Below are positions 1-8,557 of a stretch of DNA of 64,000 nt, one piece after another. Made by a program: the position numbers and the translations under genes. The notes under the pieces are model-generated. The model was not told the origin of the DNA. It made no database searches and was given only the letters and a program-made list of their open reading frames with translations. The first letter of the stretch is position 1. Each line of letters begins with the position of its first letter. This DNA is from UBA6107 sp964533735 (lineage in GTDB: Bacteria; Chloroflexota; Anaerolineae; Anaerolineales; Anaerolineaceae). The stretch covers positions 46,399 through 110,398 of the forward strand of contig CAZHMD010000010.1 of the NCBI GenBank assembly GCA_964533735.1, in the 5' to 3' direction.

Positions 1-1471
1 GCGCCAGAACCGCTGCGTTAGCCAAAGGATCCTTGGTTTTTCCCGCCCCCAATCCCCTCATGACGTCGAGCGTGTACATCGCTTCCTTTACCAATTCTTC
101 TTTGCGCCCAACCACCTTCTCGTCCATGGTCATATCTGGTGCACCGCGGACGGCGTTCTCAATGGATCGATGCGCCATTTTACACGCTTCGATGACATCT
201 GCTGCAGTGGCTGCGTGGTCAGCTTCGGTGTGCCCGACGATATGGATGATGTGTGGTTTGATCGCCATCTGCAGGTAGATGCTGGCGGAGAGGTGTGCCC
301 TGGCTGCAGCCAGATCTAGTGGATAGCTCAACAACCCAGTACGTGTCTGCCGCCAAATGTGGAAGTCCGGGCTTTCCAGGGGTTGAATCACCTCGAGAAC
401 TGCCATCATTTTTGCCAGGTCCATCGCATCAGTTAATCCCGGGGGGCTGTTGAACATTAACTGGGCAATGTAATCCTTAACCCCGTAGGCTTTGGCGTTA
501 TAGGCTGACAGGTACGCTGAAACCACAAAAACCACGTCCGAGGAGTCCCGCATTCCCCAATGGTGGGGTTCATTTAGCTCAACCGGGATACCCGCTGAAC
601 CATACCATTGCATTACGCTTTGGTGTTCCCTGATGGATCCCTCAAGATCCCATGGACCGCGCCCATCCATCAGGTTAAACCAGAACAACGGAATGGCGCA
701 CCAGGCGATATTGATCATCTCCCTATACATCTCCGCCAGGCGGATAAAGTCATCCGTGCCTGAGTACGTGCGTAATAACGGGTAATTTCCTCGCCGGCTG
801 GCATAATATAACGTCCGGTAATCCTCTGCTGTTCGCACCGGTACACCGCCAGCCCCGCGCCGCCTGGCATCCTGCCGTTCGGGGTGGAAGAAGTTTTCCT
901 GCGCGTCCTGGTCGATCCCCAGTGAAACCACATCCAACAACCCCGAAACGGCGATCGTCTCGATCCCTCTCCTGGTTTCCTCCAAGTCAGGCAATCCAAA
1001 ATGATGCCGCAGGAGCGGATAAGGTGCTTTCCAGTTAATTCTTGCAACAGTGCTTTGCGGAAAATCTTGTTCTCCAGGTTGCCCTGCGGATTCACCCTTG
1101 AGATAAGCCATTACCTGGTAAGCCGGTTCGCCGCCTTCAAACGTTTGTTCAAAGAATCCCATCGCTTTGGCTTTCACAACCAATGGCGGCGTACCAGCAA
1201 AAGCAAATCGCACACCTTTATTACGCAGTTCATCCGCAGCTTCAGCAAATTCTCCTAAAAGGCGCTCGCCTGTTTCAGGGGTTAACCTGTAGGAGACGCC
1301 CACAAGCGTAGCGTCCTCGCGTTTTACGGCGGCAATTACTGTCTCAATTGGAACTGCCGGACCAAGGAAGATCGTTTTCCATCCCGCCAGCTCTGCCAGG
1401 CGCAGAAAGTTCATCACCCCGGCCACGTGAACGCATTCCCCCAACGCAGCTGCCACGATCGTTTTTTTCAT
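1..1471 (-). CDS. Cobalamin (B12)-binding domain protein, partial
   Basis: The frame stays open for about 490 codons and runs off the left edge, so the C-terminus is missing. The first 120 residues look like a B12-binding Rossmann fold. In place of the usual DxHxxG corrinoid motif there is C-V-H-V-A-G (His about residue 15), so His and Gly are kept and Asp is replaced. The rest resembles the barrel-like half of corrinoid-dependent mutases or methyltransferases, but I cannot assign a substrate. Two adjacent ATGs exist (1474 and 1471). GGAGG at 1477-1481 gives better spacing to the second. An intrinsic-terminator-like hairpin lies just upstream of that ribosome-binding site. No partner genes are visible. 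Confidence 0.7.
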   Translation of the reverse strand, partial: MKKTIVAAALGECVHVAGVMNFLRLAELAGWKTIFLGPAVPIETVIAAVKREDATLVGVSYRLTPETGERLLGEFAEAADELRNKGVRFAFAGTPPLVVKAKAMGFFEQTFEGGEPAYQVMAYLKGESAGQPGEQDFPQSTVARINWKAPYPLLRHHFGLPDLEETRRGIETIAVSGLLDVVSLGIDQDAQENFFHPERQDARRRGAGGVPVRTAEDYRTLYYASRRGNYPLLRTYSGTDDFIRLAEMYREMINIAWCAIPLFWFNLMDGRGPWDLEGSIREHQSVMQWYGSAGIPVELNEPHHWGMRDSSDVVFVVSAYLSAYNAKAYGVKDYIAQLMFNSPPGLTDAMDLAKMMAVLEVIQPLESPDFHIWRQTRTGLLSYPLDLAAARAHLSASIYLQMAIKPHIIHIVGHTEADHAATAADVIEACKMAHRSIENAVRGAPDMTMDEKVVGRKEELVKEAMYTLDVMRGLGAGKTKDPLANAAVLA

Positions 1472-1481
1472 CATTACCTCC

Positions 1482-1512
1482 AATAAAAAGAGCGGTCTTG
1501 CTGCCGCTCTTT
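1482..1512 (-). promoter_or_regulatory. Terminator-like hairpin in the leader of the B12-binding gene
   Basis: On the minus strand a 9-bp stem (AAAGAGCGG / CCGCTCTTT, 8-nt loop) is followed by TTTTTATT and then directly by the GGAGG of the downstream gene. A terminator placed between promoter and ribosome-binding site suggests transcription attenuation. I see no B12-box or other known riboswitch consensus upstream. The remaining spacer to dnaN (1513-1860) holds no convincing gene. Confidence 0.4.
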
Positions 1513-1818
1513 CTCATTTATTGAATGATGACAATGATTGGATTGTCTGGATCAATGTGTGTGACAGGCGATGAGAGTTTGAGCGGTGTGAGCACAAAAC
1601 AAGAAGCCGAAAGATAGTTTTGTGTTAATGTTTGGTCGGATGACCCTATGCCCAAATGGAGGATCCGGGATCCAGGTCATACGTCTTTTGGTAATTACTA
1701 GCTTTTTCGATGAGCAAATGCCTTTCATTAAAAATTATTGTAAACCATTTTTTATTGGATTTTGGTAAAAAAGTGTCGTCCTTGATTTTTTTTACTGGAA
1801 AAAACTTCTTTCTCGTTG

Positions 1819-1824
1819 TATACT
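1819..1824 (+). promoter_or_regulatory. Possible -10 element upstream of dnaN
   Basis: TATACT lies 37 nt before the dnaN start inside an AT-rich stretch (about 1690-1850). A second weak candidate, TACTAAAT, lies at 1831-1838. No good -35 at standard spacing is visible, and no cluster of DnaA boxes is present here although dnaN often neighbours the origin. Confidence 0.3.
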
Positions 1825-1860
1825 CATTAATACTAAATAATTATCTGAAAGAGGGCGCCC

Positions 1861-2988
1861 ATGAAAGCCATTGTCACCCAACAACACCTGGCTCACGGTC
1901 TCAACATCGTCAGCCGTGCCGTTTCTCCCCGCAGCACCTTGCCGGTACTTGCCAATGTGCTCGTCGCCACTGACGAAGGGCGGTTGCGCCTTTCCGCCAC
2001 AAACCTGGAATTAGGCATCACGTGTTGGATCCCGGCACAAATCCAGGAAGAGGGTTCAGTCACTGTCCCTGCCCGCACCCTGGTGGATCTGGTGAGCACC
2101 TTCCCGCCAGATAATGTGAATCTCTCCCTCGATATTCGCACGCAGACCATCAACCTCGTATGCAATAGCTCGGTTCATGATATCAAAGGCATCGACGCCC
2201 AGGATTTCCCCCCCATGCCGGTGCCTGACCTTTCCGACGGTGTAGAACTGAACCTGGCAGATTTCAAGGAAATGATCCAGCAGGTGGCATTTGCCGCCTC
2301 TGTAGATGAAGCCCGTCCAGTGCTGCAGGGCGTGAAGATGGAAGTCACTGAAGACCTGATCACATTAGCCGCCACTGATGGTTTCCGCATTTCTGTTCGC
2401 AAGCAGCCGCTCGCCAACCCCATCAAGCAGAATTTCTCCATCATCATCCCCGCTCGCGCCATGAGCGAACTTGCCCGTATATCCGGCGACTCTGACAAGA
2501 GCGTTACCATGGTCGTTCCGCAAGGACGCGGTCAGGTAATTTTCCATCTCAAGGACACCGAGCTGGTTTCGCAGCTTATCGATGGCAATTTCCCTGATTT
2601 CCGCGCCATTGTGCCAAAAAACTTCAAAACAAGCACTGTTCTTTCCACTCCGGCATTCCTCAAAGCTTGCAAACAGGCTGAGATCATCGCCCGCGAAGGC
2701 AACAACGTCATACGCATCGATATCATCCCCGAGGAGTCCGGTCCCGGACGGGTGGAGATCAGCGCTCAAACCGAGGAAACCGGCAAAAGTGATATCAAGG
2801 TCGAGGCAACCATCGAAGGTAGTGGCTTATTGATCGCCTTTAACGTTAAGTTTCTGCGTGAAATTCTGGATGTGGTGCGCACACCTAATGTAGCCGTCGA
2901 AACCAACGCCAATAACACCCCGGTAATCCTCCATCCGGTGGGAGATGAGAACTTCCTTCACGTCATTATGCCCATGCATCTCGGTTAA
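1861..2988 (+). CDS. dnaN: DNA polymerase III subunit beta (sliding clamp)
   Basis: The 375-residue protein matches the bacterial beta clamp in length and in its three-domain organisation, and ends in the typical MPMHLG-like C-terminus. The ring-shaped dimer tethers polymerase III and other DNA enzymes to DNA. The start is an ATG with GAGGG at 1851-1855. The gene is transcribed alone: the neighbour upstream is on the other strand and a strong terminator follows. dnaA and recF, which often flank dnaN, are not in this window. The presence of parS sites 3.6 kb downstream fits an origin-proximal location. Confidence 0.97.
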   Translation: MKAIVTQQHLAHGLNIVSRAVSPRSTLPVLANVLVATDEGRLRLSATNLELGITCWIPAQIQEEGSVTVPARTLVDLVSTFPPDNVNLSLDIRTQTINLVCNSSVHDIKGIDAQDFPPMPVPDLSDGVELNLADFKEMIQQVAFAASVDEARPVLQGVKMEVTEDLITLAATDGFRISVRKQPLANPIKQNFSIIIPARAMSELARISGDSDKSVTMVVPQGRGQVIFHLKDTELVSQLIDGNFPDFRAIVPKNFKTSTVLSTPAFLKACKQAEIIAREGNNVIRIDIIPEESGPGRVEISAQTEETGKSDIKVEATIEGSGLLIAFNVKFLREILDVVRTPNVAVETNANNTPVILHPVGDENFLHVIMPMHLG

Positions 2989-3010
2989 ACCTGTCGCCAA
3001 TCAACTTCCT

Positions 3011-3038
3011 CCCCTCTCAATTAGAGAGGGGATTTTTT
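3011..3038 (+). terminator. Rho-independent terminator of dnaN
   Basis: A perfect 8-bp stem CCCCTCTC / GAGAGGGG with loop AATTA is followed by ATTTTTT, 22 nt after the dnaN stop. Confidence 0.9.
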
Positions 3039-3073
3039 ATCCGCGGGATGTTATCATTGGGATACTACATATG

Positions 3074-3101
3074 GGTTAATTATTTCTAGAAATAATTAAC
3101 C
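3074..3101 (+). promoter_or_regulatory. Perfect 28-bp palindrome before the PEP-binding gene
   Basis: Two uninterrupted 14-bp half-sites (GGTTAATTATTTCT and its reverse complement) meet at CTAG. The 3' half abuts the CGGAG ribosome-binding site (3101-3105) of the gene starting at 3113. Its length and symmetry suggest the operator of a dimeric repressor, or an mRNA hairpin masking the ribosome-binding site. Confidence 0.6.
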
Positions 3102-3112
3102 GGAGCTTAAAA

Positions 3113-5437
3113 ATGGATTTCTTACCAAATTCTTCCGAACGCTTATTAAGCCTCACTCTGGCTCTGGGGCAATACCCGATCTTGGCACCGCGTATCCGTG
3201 CGCGCATGCGCCTTGAACTCTTTACCCGCGGTATCATCGATCAGAAGGATTTTGAAGCACAGGTACGCCAGGAGGCGGTTCAAACTCAAAAACTGGAAGG
3301 CATCCATGATCCATTCAATGAGGAGCCATCCGAGTTGTGGGAAAAACGCAAGTCGATCCTGCGTGAGCAGATGACCGACCTGGTTTTCAATCGCCACCTC
3401 CCTTTTGAATTACTCGAAACCATCATCAGCGAAGTACTTAAAGAACGCGGTGTTGTGTCAGAGGAAATGCGCCTTTCAATCAACCCTGAGATTGCCCCGC
3501 TTGATTTAGTCTTTGAACAAGCCCTCACGATAGAGAAAATGCCCGAAGAAGCTCGCGCTGCTCAAATTGCCCGTCTTGAAGAAAGCAAGGTGGTCCTCAT
3601 CCGCAGCCTGATCAGTGATCACCTGCGTTATGTGAATATTGCCAAGGAGTGGTTGTCCATCAGTGATTTGGCTGACATTCGCCGCCGTAAAATTGGAGCC
3701 GGTCGCATCGGCGGTAAGGCTGCCGGTATCATCCTCGCACAGCACGTCCTTAAAAACAACCCCGAACTGAGCGAGTCCTCCAGCATCACCATGCCTGAAT
3801 CTTTCTATATCGGCTCAGACGAAATGTACACTTTCCTTGCGATCAACAATCTCATCGGTTGGAATGACCAGAAATATAAAACCGAAGAGGAAATGCGGGC
3901 AGAGTACCCGCTTATCGAAAATGATTTTTGCAAGGGTAGTTTCCCGCCAGACATCCTCGATCGCCTCCAGACAATGTTGATCAAAGTCGGCAAACAACCT
4001 CTCATCGTACGCTCGTCCAGCCTGCTCGAGGACAATTTTGGCACCGCGTTTGCCGGTAAATACGAAAGTATCTTCTGCCCCAACCAGGGTTCCCTGGACG
4101 AGAATCTTGCCACGTTATCCCACGCCATTGCGCAAATTTACGCTTCCACCCTCAACCCCAACGCGCTGCTTTACCGCCGCAGCAAGGGTTTACTGGATTA
4201 TGACGAGCGCATGGCCATACTGATCCAGTTTGTTGAAGGTGAGCAATTCGGAGATTATCTCATGCCCCATGCCGCCGGCGTGGCATTCAGCCGCAACCTC
4301 TACCGCTGGGCACCCCAGATTCGCGCTGAGGATGGCTTCGTTCGCATGGTTTGGGGGTTGGGCACCCGCGCGGTTGACCGCGTTGGTAATGATTATCCGC
4401 GTCTGGTGGCATTAAGTCACCCTCTTCTCCGCCCCAGCAATGATGCTTTCGCTGTCAGGCGGTATTCACAACAATTTGTGGATTTACTTGACTTGCGGCT
4501 TAACACCTTCACCACTTTACCTGTTCACGATGTCCTCGATGCCGATTATCCCCCTTTGCGCTTTATCGCCCAGATGGATGAGGATGGTTACTTTGAGACC
4601 ATCCGGAGTGCAATCGTTCTGGAACCAAACAAATTAGTGCTGACCTTTGATGAACTCCTGCGCCGTACTCCCTTTGCCGAGCGTATGAAAACAATTTTAC
4701 GTTCGCTGGAAACCGCCTACCATTCTCCTGTGGATGTTGAGTTCGCGCTCAAGGTGAACGAGCGTTCATCTGCTCAGCCTGCACTTGAAATCGCGGTTTT
4801 ACAGTGCCGGCCTCAAAGTCGGCTGGCAGAAACAGATGTCGATCAACTGCCGGGGGGGTTAAGCGCGAACGAGATCCTGTTTTCGTCTGACTATATGGTG
4901 CCGCAGGGCATGATCTCCAGGGTTGACTACGTGGTTTTTGTCAAACCGGACGAATATTTCTCATTTTCGTCAACAGCTGAACGGAACCATCTTGCGCGCA
5001 CGGTGGGAAAACTGAATAACGCCATGGAAAAACTCAACTATATTGCCATCGGACCGGGTCGCTGGGGTTCCTCCAACCCGGATCTGGGCGTACCCATCGC
5101 TTACGGCGATATCTATCATGCCAAAGCCCTGGTTGAATTGACAGGTGAGAATTGCGGTCTCCCGCCGGAACCCTCGCTTGGAACCCATTTCTTCCAGGAC
5201 TTGTTGGAATCTCAGATTTACCCGCTGGCACTTCAATTGGATGATCCAAAAACAAACTTTAACCGCGGGCTGCTCGAAAAAGCCCCCAATCACCTGCTCG
5301 AGTTCTGCCCGGATTCCAGCCAGTTTGAAAATTGCCTCCACGTGGTGAAGATCACGGATATTCTCTCAGGTGGATTCTTGAGGGTATTGATGCACGACGA
5401 AATTGGTCGAGCGCTGGCATTTTTAGTACGTGGATAA
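3113..5437 (+). CDS. PEP/pyruvate-binding (PPDK N-terminal-like) protein
   Basis: This 774-residue protein has a helical N-terminal region (1-190) followed by an ATP-grasp domain like that of phosphoenolpyruvate synthase. Visible marks are GRIGGKAAGI near residue 197, IVRSSSLLEDNFGTAFAGKY near 300, and QCRPQ near 565, the counterpart of QARPE in PEP synthases. The phosphohistidine swivelling domain and the PEP-binding barrel of true PEP synthase are absent; instead about 190 residues with a GPGRWGSSNPDLG motif follow. It is therefore unlikely to be a complete PEP synthase; its substrate is unknown. CGGAG precedes the ATG by 7 nt. A long palindrome overlaps that site and suggests control of expression. 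Confidence 0.75.
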   Translation: MDFLPNSSERLLSLTLALGQYPILAPRIRARMRLELFTRGIIDQKDFEAQVRQEAVQTQKLEGIHDPFNEEPSELWEKRKSILREQMTDLVFNRHLPFELLETIISEVLKERGVVSEEMRLSINPEIAPLDLVFEQALTIEKMPEEARAAQIARLEESKVVLIRSLISDHLRYVNIAKEWLSISDLADIRRRKIGAGRIGGKAAGIILAQHVLKNNPELSESSSITMPESFYIGSDEMYTFLAINNLIGWNDQKYKTEEEMRAEYPLIENDFCKGSFPPDILDRLQTMLIKVGKQPLIVRSSSLLEDNFGTAFAGKYESIFCPNQGSLDENLATLSHAIAQIYASTLNPNALLYRRSKGLLDYDERMAILIQFVEGEQFGDYLMPHAAGVAFSRNLYRWAPQIRAEDGFVRMVWGLGTRAVDRVGNDYPRLVALSHPLLRPSNDAFAVRRYSQQFVDLLDLRLNTFTTLPVHDVLDADYPPLRFIAQMDEDGYFETIRSAIVLEPNKLVLTFDELLRRTPFAERMKTILRSLETAYHSPVDVEFALKVNERSSAQPALEIAVLQCRPQSRLAETDVDQLPGGLSANEILFSSDYMVPQGMISRVDYVVFVKPDEYFSFSSTAERNHLARTVGKLNNAMEKLNYIAIGPGRWGSSNPDLGVPIAYGDIYHAKALVELTGENCGLPPEPSLGTHFFQDLLESQIYPLALQLDDPKTNFNRGLLEKAPNHLLEFCPDSSQFENCLHVVKITDILSGGFLRVLMHDEIGRALAFLVRG

Positions 5438-5442
5438 GATCA

Positions 5443-5465
5443 GGGCTTTCCTTGTTGGAAAGCCC
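5443..5465. terminator. Hairpin between convergent genes
   Basis: GGGCTTTCC / GGAAAGCCC with loop TTGTT lies between the ends of two convergent genes. Neither strand has a strong T-tract after it, so it may only weakly terminate. Confidence 0.4.
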
Positions 5466-5479
5466 CGTGGCGCTTCAAT

Positions 5480-6472
5480 TTATTCTTCTTTTTCAGCCTC
5501 TTTTTTGGGCTCATCACCCTCTTCGCCCTCTTCTTCTACCTCTTCATCTTCATTTTCTTCATTTTCTTCATTTTCTTCATTTTCTTCGTCTACTTCGTCT
5601 TCTTCATCTTCTTCATCTTCATCCTCAACGTCGACGTCTTCTTCGTCTTCCTCAGTATCATCAGTAAATTCTTCATCTGCCTCAATGGCAGTTTCTTCTT
5701 TCCACGAACTGTAAATGACAAACAGGTTGATCACCAGGAAGATTGCCAGCACCCCTTCTACCGCCCAGTAACCCCAACCGATCTGTGAGAGATAGACTGA
5801 AATCGCGTTCACAAACGTGTGATACAAAATGGCCAGCACAAACCAAAGCCATTGGCGGTCAGCGATGGCTTTCCACACCATGATCGAAAGCACAATTTGA
5901 ATGGAAAGTGCGATCACCCTCTCCACACCAGGAAGTAAGCCGAAATGCCAGGGCGTTGTCCAGAACTGCTGGATCTGTGCCAGCACATATTGAATTTCTT
6001 GTGTGGTGGTGCCTTTGGCTAACTGCGCCCCGGCGTTATAAAACAACACACTTGCCAGGGTAGTGCCGGTTCCCAAAATGCCCAGCAGGATGCTTTCAAT
6101 CCCTCCATGCCCGATACCCAGACCAATAGCTGATTTGAACGGTCGGGCTTTCTTTTTAAGGAACATGAAGCCCACCAGGCGTGCAGTTTCTTCAAAAACA
6201 CCTGCCAGCAGTCCCGCCACCAGACCGTTAAAAACCGGGATCCAGTTGGCAGATGGTGTTGGTATTGTGCCGTTTTGGAATAGCGCTGAAAGTCCGTAGG
6301 ATGCCGGAATGCGCAGCGCTTGTGACCCAATAAAGGTCAACACGCCCGTTAATACCACCCACCAGGACACTTTGAGGTATCGGATGACAAAATATCCGAG
6401 CGCGATCGGCAGCCCGACCATCAGAAGCAGTGAAATAATATAAGTGGAAAGAAGCCCGAAGTTGATATCCAT
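5480..6472 (-). CDS. YhfC-family intramembrane glutamic-type protease-like protein
   Basis: The 330-residue multi-spanning membrane protein carries the YhfC/CPBP-type pattern: an EETARLVG segment in one helix and a GIGHGGIES segment in a later one, which would hold the Glu and His residues of an intramembrane protease. The last 70 residues form a cytosolic-looking tail made almost only of Glu and Asp with ENE repeats. The second of two adjacent ATGs (6472) has the better distance to AAGGA; starting at 6475 or 6514 is less likely. The parS pair lies upstream in its promoter region. Proteolytic activity is inferred from the family only. Confidence 0.75.
   Translation of the reverse strand: MDINFGLLSTYIISLLLMVGLPIALGYFVIRYLKVSWWVVLTGVLTFIGSQALRIPASYGLSALFQNGTIPTPSANWIPVFNGLVAGLLAGVFEETARLVGFMFLKKKARPFKSAIGLGIGHGGIESILLGILGTGTTLASVLFYNAGAQLAKGTTTQEIQYVLAQIQQFWTTPWHFGLLPGVERVIALSIQIVLSIMVWKAIADRQWLWFVLAILYHTFVNAISVYLSQIGWGYWAVEGVLAIFLVINLFVIYSSWKEETAIEADEEFTDDTEEDEEDVDVEDEDEEDEEDEVDEENEENEENEENEDEEVEEEGEEGDEPKKEAEKEE
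5551..5586. repeat. 9-bp tandem repeat coding for the acidic tail
   Basis: Four perfect copies of cattttctt stand in tandem, inside a longer pyrimidine-rich tract (about 5515-5700). On the minus strand they encode E-N-E units of the YhfC-like protein. The 9-bp period keeps frame, so copy-number change would only alter tail length. Confidence 0.85.
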
Positions 6473-6597
6473 CATGAATCCTTGTTTTGCTGAAATGGCG
6501 GCGACCAGCACCAACCCCTATCACCGCATTGAAATCACATTGAGTATATGCGTTTTTATCGATACCGCCAAGACTCTAATTGTGGAGGATTGGGTAT

Positions 6598-6613
6598 TGT
6601 TTCACGTGAAACA
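6598..6613. promoter_or_regulatory. parS site 1
   Basis: The 16-bp palindrome TGTTTCACGTGAAACA is identical to the bacterial parS consensus bound by ParB. It lies in the spacer between the ABC permease and the YhfC-like gene, 4.7 kb from dnaN. Confidence 0.92.
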
Positions 6614-6633
6614 TTTTTCCTGCTTTTGTTATT

Positions 6634-6649
6634 TGTTTCACGTGAAACA
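6634..6649. promoter_or_regulatory. parS site 2
   Basis: A second perfect TGTTTCACGTGAAACA, centred 36 bp from the first and ending one base before the permease stop codon. A pair of perfect sites argues for a genuine ParB loading centre. ParA/ParB genes are not in this window. Confidence 0.92.
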
Positions 6650-6650
6650 G

Positions 6651-7412
6651 TTATATTTCCTGTTTCCTGAACACCAGCCACGCTCCCAGTACACTGGCGA
6701 ATATCAATATCAGGCTGACCCATAGTCCGATCCAACTTTCGGGCGAATCGCCAATCCCTAACAGCGTGGCGTTCACTATCAGTAAATCTGGGACATAACG
6801 CGTCAAACCCGGGATGGCACTGACGATTCCAAAAACGATCACCACACCAAAAGATAACCCCATGGCAATGTATTGCGTTTTAGTCAGTGTTGAAAAGAAA
6901 ATCGTCAGGGCTATATATAACAAGAGGTATAACAGGATCAGTCCGTTCATTTGCAGGAATCCAACCATTGGCAGTTGACCAAACAGAACATACGTATAGT
7001 AATAACACCCGACTGCGGCTAATGAGAGTGCTAGCGCAAAGAGCAGTGTGTTGGCTGCGATCTTGGCAATTAAAAAAGTAAACCTCGGCATTGGTTTCGA
7101 AAGGATCATCGCAGCAGTTCCCTTATCTTTTTCGTTTGCCACGCTTCCCATCCCAAATAGTAACGCCAGTAGTACACCAAACTGGGTGATATTCTTGATA
7201 TATTGCGCTACAGCATCGGTAATGCTTGGGGTTGGGATCATCAATGCAAATTGTTCCCCGCCCAGCACGATCTTCATCATCTCCGGGACCATCTTGGCCA
7301 TGAGTGGCGATGTCATGCCGAACAATACCAGTACGACCATCGCGATCATCAAGCGTTTGGTGCGCACCAGTTCCAGCCATTCTTTCTGGAAAGCGGCAAT
7401 GAACTTCATCAT
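6651..7412 (-). CDS. ABC transporter permease (ABC-2 type)
   Basis: The 253-residue protein has about six hydrophobic helices with the architecture of ABC-2 permeases: one near the N-terminus after a charged FQKEWLEL segment, then a large extracytoplasmic loop, then five more. The motif NEKDKGTAAMILSKPMPR is the cytoplasmic coupling region usual in this family. It starts at an ATG whose first bases overlap the stop of the ATPase gene (ATGA), with GAGGAGG upstream, so the two are translationally coupled. It would form the membrane part of an exporter with that ATPase. The substrate is unknown. Confidence 0.88.
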   Translation of the reverse strand: MMKFIAAFQKEWLELVRTKRLMIAMVVLVLFGMTSPLMAKMVPEMMKIVLGGEQFALMIPTPSITDAVAQYIKNITQFGVLLALLFGMGSVANEKDKGTAAMILSKPMPRFTFLIAKIAANTLLFALALSLAAVGCYYYTYVLFGQLPMVGFLQMNGLILLYLLLYIALTIFFSTLTKTQYIAMGLSFGVVIVFGIVSAIPGLTRYVPDLLIVNATLLGIGDSPESWIGLWVSLILIFASVLGAWLVFRKQEI

Positions 7413-8350
7413 GCCACCTCCTCTTGATTCACCAGTTTCATAAAAACATCCTCCAGTGAGGGTTTAACCTGTTCAAATCGCACAATCGACACATTGTCTT
7501 TGGCTAATTGCGTCAAAATGGATCGTTGGGCTGCATCTATATCCTCAACGGTCATACGCAAGGTATATCCGTCCACCACACCTTTATGCACCCCTTCAAG
7601 GTCAAATATGACCTGTTTCCAGGCATCGATGGACCTGCCATACCTTGGATCGATTTCTAATTCGATCACGTTCGTGGCATAACGCTCCATTAGCACGCTC
7701 TTGCGATCTTGCACCAGGCGCTTGCCCCGGTTGATGATGGCAACTGTATCGCATACCCGCTCCACATCTGCAAGTATATGCGAGGACATCACCACAGTGG
7801 ATTCTCCCGCCAGCGATTCGATCAGTTCGAGGATATCTTTACGTCCGGCAGGATCCAGGGCGCTGACTGGTTCGTCCAACAGGAGGATCTCAGGTTCGTT
7901 TACCAGCGCCTGGGCGATCCCCAGCCGTTGGCGCATGCCGCGCGAAAAACCGCCCACCCGCCTCTTCTTAACCTCCTCAAGCCCTACCAGGTGGAGGAGC
8001 TGGTTCGTCTTTTCGGCTAGTTTTGGTTTATTCAAACCAAATATCTTTCCTGTATAGGCCAGGTATTCAACCGGCGTCATCCACGGGTAAAACGCGGGTT
8101 CTTCCGGGAGGTAACCCACTCTCGGGGATGGGGTTATCGTGTCCCCTCTCAACTCAACCCCGCCAATGCTTATCTTGCCTGAATCAGCTCGCGCCAGTCC
8201 AGCCAGAATGCGCAACGTCGTCGTTTTACCCGCGCCGTTTGGTCCAAGAAACCCGAACACCGTTCCTTTGGGAACTTCCAGGTCAAGACCATCCAGGGCT
8301 CGAACTGCCCCGTAGGTTTTTACCAGGTTTTCGATTGCGACCGCGTTCAT
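7409..8350 (-). CDS. ABC transporter ATP-binding protein
   Basis: The 313-residue ATPase has Walker A GPNGAGKTT (about residue 40), signature FSRGMRQR in place of LSGGQ, Walker B LLLDEPVSALDP, and a C-terminal extension of about 90 residues typical of the CcmA/NatA-like drug and lantibiotic exporter group. The ATG at 8350 follows GGGAGAGACGA and overlaps the end of the PLDc_N gene by four bases. An upstream in-frame extension to 8425 has no ribosome-binding site and would run into that gene. It pairs with the permease just downstream. Confidence 0.92.
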   Translation of the reverse strand: MNAVAIENLVKTYGAVRALDGLDLEVPKGTVFGFLGPNGAGKTTTLRILAGLARADSGKISIGGVELRGDTITPSPRVGYLPEEPAFYPWMTPVEYLAYTGKIFGLNKPKLAEKTNQLLHLVGLEEVKKRRVGGFSRGMRQRLGIAQALVNEPEILLLDEPVSALDPAGRKDILELIESLAGESTVVMSSHILADVERVCDTVAIINRGKRLVQDRKSVLMERYATNVIELEIDPRYGRSIDAWKQVIFDLEGVHKGVVDGYTLRMTVEDIDAAQRSILTQLAKDNVSIVRFEQVKPSLEDVFMKLVNQEEVA

Positions 8351-8550
8351 TCGTCTCTCCCGGCTATAAAGTAGATGATTGGTCCAAATATATTGACCAA
8401 AACAATCACTAATATCCACACCCATTTCGGTCCCTTGGTTTTTTCGCGCTTGATCAGGTCTATCAGTGCTGCGATCATTAATCCTAATTGGAGAATGAGG
8501 ATCGGGATAAGCAGGGGGATGAACTCCTTAACTTTGTCCAGGTTTTCCAT
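8347..8550 (-). CDS. PLDc_N-domain small membrane protein
   Basis: The 67-residue protein has two transmembrane helices separated by a basic loop (LIKREKTKGPKWVW) and ends in IIYFIAGRDE. This matches the PLDc_N (phospholipase D N-terminal-like) family, which is also found as a free-standing small membrane protein, including beside GntR/ABC genes. It overlaps the ATPase start by four bases (ATGA), so it belongs to the same operon. No catalytic function is expected; a role as membrane partner of the ABC exporter is an inference. Confidence 0.8.
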   Translation of the reverse strand: MENLDKVKEFIPLLIPILILQLGLMIAALIDLIKREKTKGPKWVWILVIVLVNIFGPIIYFIAGRDE

Positions 8551-8557
8551 TGAATTC

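Noticed and set aside
1513..1860. Cobalamin riboswitch or oriC in the spacer between the B12 gene and dnaN
   Set aside because: I found neither a B12-box-like motif nor clustered DnaA boxes here; only an AT-rich tract is visible.
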